Origin: Isoetes taiwanensis
Lineage: Eukaryota; Streptophyta; Lycopodiopsida; Isoetales; Isoetaceae
Assembly: GCA_021234155.1 (NCBI GenBank)
Contig: JAJEKV010000021.1
Location: forward strand, 13,205,760-13,269,759
Direction: 5' to 3'
Length of the DNA stretch: 64,000 nucleotides
The notes under the pieces were generated by a model that had not been told where the DNA came from, did no database searches, and saw nothing but the letters and a program-made list of their open reading frames with translations. Below, piece by piece: positions 57,708 to 64,000 of the stretch (positions are counted from its first letter, which is position 1; each line of letters begins with the position of its first letter). The position numbers and the translations under genes are program-made.

Positions 57708-58037
57708 TATAGGGTGAAAGCATGCTAGGGTGTACCATCTAAAGTACTTTTTAGGGAGTGCAAAACTACCCAGAAAAGTACCCAACACTGGGTACTAGGA
57801 ACTTGCATAAATGCTGCAATAAATAATAAGTTTGAGAGTTAATCCATTTATACTAGTCTCTAATAGTATTGTTATCCTCTAATACTATAGATTGACATGT
57901 TATTGACCTTCAATTCAAAAAATTTCGATTGATTTTAATGGAAAGAAAAAACAGAAAGTACCAGTTTTAAAAGTACCCAATGTAGGTACTTTTGAGGGTT
58001 CCAAAAGTGGTACACCGTAGCATGCTTTTACCCTATA
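57708..58037. mobile_element. 330-bp MITE with 30-bp terminal inverted repeats
   Basis: The left end TATAGGGTGAAAGCATGCTA followed by GGGTGTACCA is matched by the right end TGGTACACC-GTAGCATGC-TTTTACCCTATA in reverse complement, with two mismatches over 30 bp. TATA lies at both edges, so the duplication may be TA (mariner/Stowaway-like) or a 3-bp site (Harbinger-like). Inside, AAAGTAC and GTACTTT motifs alternate. There is no ORF. Confidence 0.8.
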
Positions 58038-59615
58038 CCATGTATGTATGTACGTATGATAATCGTATGGGGTGCACAAACTTATACGTGGGTCTGATGT
58101 TGAAATTCCACAGCCCTTCATTTGGCATATTTATGGAATTATGCTTGGATCCAATGATCCAAGAAATGCAATAAGGATAATGCAATAAGGTAAGACTAGT
58201 AATGGTGCCCAGCTCTGCTGGGCATAAGTTCGGAGCTTGTAAGTGTTTTGTTCGCGATGAGAAAAGCATGTTAATAATAGAACCCAGTGACCGTTCCGTG
58301 CGCTTGTGAATCCATATTTTGTTAATAGCATATATCTAATGCTTGAAGGTTTACACTTGATAATATCATGCATTTGGATTACATGGTAAGTAGTTTGTTG
58401 TCTTTAAAGCAAGGTACCTAGTATAAGTTGCACCAAGTAACACAATTACAAAGTCCAGAACCACAATTCACACATGCAACAATTGGGTTTCAAACGTCGT
58501 GATTATATCGGGGTGTCAACAATCATAAATTATATCATTAACCAGAGTTGTACATAATAAATACCAAAGTTGTAAACAATATATATGATAGTGTGTGTTG
58601 CTTAAAAGGTTCTAAGAATCATTCTGTCAAAGTCTTTACTGTGTGTCTTGACCCTTTGGTTTCTTTTAAATAGCTTAATTCCATTGACTTAAGAATATTA
58701 TTATAAGGGAACTTGCCATGTTAATAATACCTTTATCGATGCAATTTGAGTTGAGGTTTCGCTTGTAAGGCTACCTTGCGAATGGACCTAGATTTCAAAC
58801 ATGGTGATAATATTTTAGGTAGTTGAAATGTGGCTCACCATTGTGTTGCAATGATAAGTTAAAACCCGGGACATTCTAGCACTTTGACACACTACAAGAG
58901 AATGACTACTAAGAGTCAGATAATTCGTCAGAGGCTCGAAAACTATCTGTGAAATGTCTATCTGCCGAGTATACTGACTAATCATATGACGAAAAAACCT
59001 GACGTTTAATTCTGACTAATAAAATGACTAAAACTATGACTAACAATTTAATGACGTTTTACCTGACGAATATTTTGACTAAAATCCTGACTAAAAAGCT
59101 GTTTATTGTTATGACTAATAAACTGACTAATATGATGACTAGTAGTTTCTGACGTAATGTCTGACTATAAAGTTGACTATAGTGTGTGACTAATACTTTG
59201 ACTAATTGGTTGACGAAATATCTAACTAAAAATTTGACTATAGTTAATGACTAAACAAGTGACTAAAAAGGTGACTAATATTGTTAGTAAGATTATGAGT
59301 AATTGAATGACTTATATGGTGATTAACATTATATACTCGTCATATATGATATCAATTGTCCAATATCATGTCTACTTTATCTAATATCATGAACACTTAT
59401 CCCAAGTTTGTTTTCTATTTCTATAGTGTGAAAACATGTTCAACAACTCCATTGTAAGGAACTTTGCTTTTTTTCTCCTATTAATGTAACTTTAAACATG
59501 AAAACAATTAGGAATAAAAATAATTCGAGCACTATATGAAATACATCAAAAAAAAAAAAGTTAATTGTGATACATATAGAACACAATAGTGTGAAATATG
59601 ATCTCTAGTCTTTTG

Positions 59616-60422
59616 TCATATGAAATCCTCATCCAAGATATCATCTTGTATATCATTCCATTCATCATCGTCTAGTTGTAAAAGCAACCTTCGTCGTATA
59701 TTTGGCATTTGAAGGTCAACGTCTTCCTCCTCTTCAATATAATCTTCTGCCATTGGGGAGTGCATTGGTGATCTCAATTCTTCATTGGTGGTTTGCCCTT
59801 GAGCTTCATAATCTTCTAGATTTTGTGTCTCCAAAAATTCCAATTCTTGCTCGTGCTCTATATCTTCCTCACATTCCATAAATTCCAATTCTTGGCCATG
59901 CTCTAAATCTTCCTCATGTTCCTCCTCTTCTTCCTCAAGGGTTATATTAGGAACGTGTCGACGTGATGTTGGTTCTGTAGGGATTACGATCCACCATGTA
60001 CTGTTTTGAGGGTTGACATGGAAAAATACTTGCTGAACTTGTTGTGGATACACAAACGGCTCACTTACATCTACTAATGCATGCGTGGAATCAACTTCAA
60101 AAAAACCAGATGGATGTGGCCGCACTGTTTGATTTCTTCCACGGTATAGAGGCTTGAACCATTTCGCTTTTAGGATGGTTTGTTGAAATGAACGAAAATC
60201 CACATCAATAATATCAGTAATAACTCCGACATATTCAAGCTCTCCATCAACAAGATTATCATCTCTAGCGCTTGCTCGACTTTTTTGGTCAAATGAGGCA
60301 ATTATTCCAGAATCACAAGTGACGCGAGCTTTGTCAATGCTATCAATTCGAAAATGTTGACCATAGGCCCACATTGAATTATGGAACCTAGCCTGCAAAT
60401 TGAATAAAAACTCAAGTGTCAC
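59616..60422 (-). pseudogene. CACTA transposase C-terminal part (DUF4216)
   Basis: FHNSMWAYGQHFRIDSIDKA, GELEYVGVITDIIDVDF, VLKAKWF-like (TILKAKWFKPLYRGRNQTVR) and VFFHVNPQNSTWWIVIPTEP are the DUF4216 domain of plant CACTA (TNP2/TNPD) transposases, followed by a Glu-rich tail typical of these proteins. It lies downstream of the DUF4218 segment on the same strand. The junction shows a frame change or intron at 60423-60498. Confidence 0.85.
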
Positions 60423-60498
60423 ATATTATGAATGCAATAACAATAACAATAACAAATTCAGACGTACTGGTCTATTACACCCAATTGCAATGTTGAGA

Positions 60499-61045
60499 TC
60501 ATCTTCTTGTATTTTTTTCTCCATTGTCTTCGGCCTCCCAAAGCTTTTCAGATAGCCACCAAGAGGGGGGATTATCAGGGAGAGGCCTTAGTTCTGGAGG
60601 ATATTGTACTCTCCTATGACGTCCTCGACGATTCCTTGCAGCATATGCTTTTCTATCATTATCTCTTTTTGCCTTCTCAACTTTATAGAGTTCCACCCAC
60701 CTTGTGAGACCATCTGCATTGTTCAATACGAATTTGTTGATGCCTTCAAACATCTCGTCACTTAACCTTCGCTGCTTACCCTGAGCTTGTAAAACTTCAC
60801 CTTCTAACCAATCAGGAGCCTCCTTCTTCCAAATCTTTGGTGCATTTGGATCTATTGATGTTGTGGCCTCTGTTAAGAAAAATAATGTCTCTTGAACAAG
60901 GTGTCCTTCTGCCATACATCCCTCAGGCCTAGCCATCTGGCGCACAAAGCCTTTTAATACCTTCATATATCTCTCCAAAAAGAACATCCATCTAGAGGGG
61001 TTTGGACCCACGAGCAAAATCTCTTGTGGCAAATGCACCAACAAG
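60499..61045 (-). pseudogene. CACTA transposase middle part (DUF4218)
   Basis: VHLLVHLPQEILLVGPNPSR, WMFFLERYMKVLKGFVRQMA and RPEGCMAEGHLVQE match DUF4218 (consensus HLxxHLxxEaxxGGPvxxRWMYPxERyLgxLKxyVrNkArPEGSIAEGY). The exon probably begins just after the AG at about 61046. The upstream Transposase_21 catalytic domain expected next on the minus strand is absent; an ABCG fragment takes its place. Confidence 0.85.
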
Positions 61046-61384
61046 TGTACCTGATGATCACATTTAATATGTGTAATTGCCAATGTGTAATTGCCAATGT
61101 GTAGTTGTTGTCTATTGCCTTACTGGCCTTCTGCAGCAGCTAATTGTGCATAAGGTTGCTAATGGATCGGAAAGTACAAGCCACGTTGAGAAAAAACCAG
61201 GATTAGATGATGTCCAAAACAAGGTGCACCTCTTTTTGAAATTCTGCACGAGGAATTCTCCACCTTCCTATAGTTTAACTAAATTTCAGTTGTCTCCTTT
61301 ACCATGTGAAGCCGAGAAAATATGTGAGAATAGTTTGATGGAGTAAGTAATCTTTGAGAAGCCCCAGCTTAATTGGTCAAAAAG

Positions 61385-62006
61385 GAATGCAAGGACAGTT
61401 GATGCGTTATTGAGACCAATGAACATTGTAGCAGCATACATCGACCCCATTGTGTTAAATAGCTCCTGTTGTGTGCTCCTGATTCAATATACGACAAATG
61501 CTTGTACTATTTCCAAAGAGATAGAAGGGGATGTTCTAAGTCTAGAAACTTACGTTCTTTTCCCAATTCCCCAGAATATGGTGCCAAACAAGACAGCACA
61601 AATTGTTGTGAAGAACAACCGAACAACACAATAAAGTGGATTGCGCCAATATGACATGCATTGCTTCCAAAGACAGGCCACATATTGAACTATGAAAGGC
61701 TGAGCATATTTTGTTGAGAAGGAAAGGTCGTTGGAACCTGGAGGTGGTTTGTTTAACTCCTTAATGAGCATCTCATTACGTCTGCAAGTCAATGGAGAGC
61801 CAACGTAAAATAAATTCCTATGAAAAAGTCTGTGTTAGTCCTACAAGTTTAATATTGATCAATTCTTACTTATACAGGGATGAGTTGTGGTGTACTTCAA
61901 CGAAGTTAATTTTCAGTTTACTCTCCACCGACTCAGAAGTTACCTCTAGCATCCAAGTGGCTGGGTTTTTACCATCTTCTATTCTTTGTACACCTTCCAA
62001 TTCAAA
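61385..62006 (-). pseudogene. Captured PDR-type ABCG transporter fragment, three exons with introns
   Basis: Minus strand: exon 61870-62006 (GKNPATWMLEVTSESVESKL, then FVEVHHNSSLY), intron 61782-61869, exon 61554-61781 (RNEMLIKELNKPPPGSNDLS, CLWKQCMSYWRNP, FGTIFWGIGKR), intron 61466-61553, exon 61385-61465 (LFNTMGSMYAATMFIGLNNA). All introns keep GT and AG in the right phase. The fragment spans the end of the second nucleotide-binding domain and start of the second membrane domain of full-size ABCG/PDR transporters. A stop lies at the upstream edge of the first exon, and homology stops abruptly at about 61385, which gives the capture boundary. It cannot encode a transporter. Confidence 0.88.
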
Positions 62007-62161
62007 TCACATGATAGCAGAACACATCTTCTGATTATAGAATCGTTGTTCCCATGCTTGTCACAGTCTTGTATGTGATGCTAGCTTTCTAACAGTTGTG
62101 TATGACAACTTTAATTTTCTGTTTTCTGATTTTTGATACATGGTTTCATTTTTTGAAGTTT

Positions 62162-62795
62162 AAGGCAGCAGACTTTGTAGGAAAGAAGGGTGAGAGGAAG
62201 AACAAGCAGCGAAGACAACAAATAAAGGTAATTCCAACTTTGATTTTTTGTAGCCTCTTATTATATTTTTGTCTTAATTTATCTTTTCTTGTTTCAGGCT
62301 GCAAACATGAAGGTGCAGGGACAGGGAGATCAAAGGGAAGAAGAAATATTGCACGCTTTAGAAGGCGAGAACGCCCGCGAAGTTGAACAAGGCGGCATCA
62401 ATAATGAAATAATTGATGGAGGTGAGCAAGAAGTGAATGAAATAGAAGACACTAGAGCTGAAGATGAGGGAGATGGTATGGAGGCAGCCATGGAGCTAGA
62501 CGGTAATGTAGGTAGTGCTGATCCGCCACCAATGGCTGCTGAAATTGATGCATTTTACGATGCTTTAGTGGAGAAGGGATTGGATAGTGTGAGGACCGTA
62601 GAGGAGAGGATCATCAGGAAGAGAAGTGATGTGGAGGTCACTAGGCGAAGTGATAACGCATCCACTTCAAGAAAGAAAGGGAAGAACACCAAGAACCGAG
62701 GTATTGGCAGAAAGCTAAGTTCTGATTTCGTGAATGGTACTGTTGCCAAAAATATTGCACAGTACAAATCTCTTCAAAAAGACAAGAGGGCCTGA
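62162..62795 (+). CDS. Second gene fragment inside the CACTA element, unidentified
   Basis: Exon end ...KNKQRRQQIK at 62227, GT-AG intron 62228-62297, then an exon open to 62795 with a possible ATG at 62307 (MKVQGQGDQREEEILHALEG). The protein is acidic in the middle (EVNEIEDTRAEDEGDGMEAA) and basic near the end (RRSDNASTSRKKGKNTKNRG), ending VAKNIAQYKSLQKDKRA. The strand is opposite to the transposase. It may be a second captured host gene or the element's own DNA-binding (TNPA-like) protein. No family is recognised. Confidence 0.45.
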
Positions 62796-63515
62796 CGTTA
62801 GACTTATCTGTGATGGCTACATTTTCGTGTATAAACTCTTTTTGAAGTTTCACTTGTTAATTTTGTTAATTTCCACACTTTCTGTTATATGTAATGACTA
62901 CTTTTGTTTACTATAAAAAGGTGTTTTGAGTTTTCACAAATGTATTATGTCATTTTTACATTGCATTGAATTCTGTTGTCTACTTTAACAAATATAAATG
63001 GAACATAAATTCTGCCTTTAACTGTACCTTGATCCTAAACTATATCTCAACTATTGTTCTGACTAATAATCAACAATGACTAATACACGAATTGTCTAAC
63101 CACCTGACTATATGGTGACCAATATTTCACTCTCTCTCTGACTAATATTGTGACCATTTTGATACTCTGACTAAATATCTGACTAAAAGGTTGACTAATA
63201 TTGTGACCAATATTACTTCCTTGACTATTTACCTGACTAAAATGTTGACTTATTATTAAACTAATAATTTGACTAATCTGCTGTCTAAATGTATGACTAA
63301 TCACCTGACTAACTGTGTAACTAACTACCTGACTAAATGTCTGACTAAAATACTGACGCGTAATGTGACTAAATATCTGACTAAATCCTGACTAACATTC
63401 GTCAGATAATACTCGTCAGCACATTCGTCAGGAAAACAACTTGGGCAGATGGCTATCTTATGAAGACTGTCTGACGATTTGACTGACGTTTAGCAGTCAT
63501 TCTCTTGTAGTGACA

Positions 63516-64000
63516 GCATTTGTAACTATTCCTCGCACTAACTTTTCCTTGATTATGCCCGTCCATTTCTGATTCTGCACTGCATCTAATGCAGTAAATA
63601 GTATAAATTATCTTTGTATTCCTTTATTTAATGTTTTGATTCTCCTTGCTTTGATCTTTCAAAGAGGCAAACATATTCCCTGAGAGAAATATTAAGTTCT
63701 TTATGTAGCTTGTATTTTCATGAGAATTCTTTAGACATGAGAGGAAAAGGCTTCGCAAATGCAAAAAGGCAAAACTGTAAATTATGGAACTTCATTGTCT
63801 AAAAAATAAAAGCTAGAAGTACCTTTATAGTACAAAATTTTGAGGCATATGCACAATATCCTAACACAAAAATTGGTTTGCTGAAATGGACCAACTAAAG
63901 CTATTCTATTCTATTCTATTATTAAATTGAAGTTGACTTTAGGTCAGCAATTGTTTACCTACAATTTAATTGCAATATCAGCATTAGTTGTTGCAAACAA
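63516..64000. other. Intergenic DNA
   Basis: AT-rich with no recognised feature. A short ATTCTATTCTATTCTATT run lies at about 63903. Confidence 0.5.

Larger units (their letters stand above)
58890..63512. mobile_element. CACTA (En/Spm) transposon with captured gene fragments, 4623 bp
   Basis: The left end CACTACAAGAGAATGACT and right end AGTCATTCTCTTGTAGTG are perfect 18-bp inverted repeats, extending to about 42 bp with six mismatches. The 3-bp duplication ACA (58887-58889 and 63513-63515) is exact. Subterminal regions 58930-59340 and 63060-63480 are packed with (C/T)TGACTAA, TGACTAAT and GTGACTAA motifs, the classical transposase-binding architecture. Inside lie the C-terminal transposase parts (59616-61045), an ABCG transporter fragment (61385-62006) and another gene fragment (62162-62795). 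The catalytic domain of the transposase is missing, so the element is a non-autonomous gene-capturing derivative. Confidence 0.95.

Noticed and set aside
63060-63480. GACTAA repeats as an independent satellite
   Set aside because: They are the subterminal repeats of the CACTA element and have a counterpart at the other end.

Overview
The window is land-plant nuclear DNA, most likely from a seed plant with a large, repeat-dense genome. It holds Ty3/Gypsy chromoviruses whose primer site matches initiator tRNA-Met, CACTA and hAT transposons, GT-AG introns, and broken pieces of typical plant families (TMK receptor kinase, cysteine-rich receptor-like kinase, O-methyltransferase, UDP-glycosyltransferase, PDR-type ABCG transporter). 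I see no rRNA, credible tRNA, CRISPR array or prokaryotic gene. Nearly all coding sequence belongs to transposable elements or is degenerate. The only plausibly intact host-like genes are a small three-exon membrane protein (8800-9322) and a two-exon zinc-finger-like ORF (15098-15688).

Layout. 1-7600: AT-rich intergenic DNA with short repeats, an inverted repeat (3512-4077) and small tandem duplications. 7615-8566: hAT-type non-autonomous element. 8800-9322: small gene. 9811-10090: O-methyltransferase fragment. 10650-11447: hAT-type MITE. 12011-13700: tandem duplication, then UGT and TMK pseudogenes fused on opposite strands. 15098-17300: zinc-finger ORF, tRNA-like repeat block and O-methyltransferase pseudogene. 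17568-18865: repeat modules. 19532-54370: one large nested retrotransposon complex. 54530-54971: second hAT-type MITE. 57708-58037: 330-bp TIR element. 58890-63512: complete CACTA element.

The complex at 19532-54370 is an older chromovirus (minus strand, 3' LTR left, 5' LTR right; flanks AGACG/AGAGG resemble a 5-bp duplication). Its 3' LTR is split by about 9 kb of repeat modules with receptor-kinase remnants and long GAATCT arrays. Its 5' LTR is split by a second, complete chromovirus (40673-53828, TSD TTAAA). Both elements carry, between the primer site and gag, about 4-5 kb of extra coding sequence in two accessory ORFs, besides the usual gag, protease, reverse transcriptase, RNase H, integrase and C-terminal chromodomain.

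The main discovery is that ORF1 of both chromoviruses ends in a histone H3 fold. In the older element (37748-38990) it is close to canonical H3, with an H3-like tail including TARKS, the motif around H3 lysine 9. In the younger element (50342-51600) it is divergent, though the core pattern is clear. A retrotransposon that encodes an H3-like histone and also an integrase with a chromodomain, a module known in other proteins to bind methylated H3 tails, suggests a self-contained chromatin-targeting or chromatin-marking system. In the younger element each accessory ORF has its own TATA-like box, preceded by a pair of roughly 66-nt hairpins. Both copies are broken by stops and frameshifts. Some breaks in the younger element may be consensus-sequence errors at methylated cytosines.
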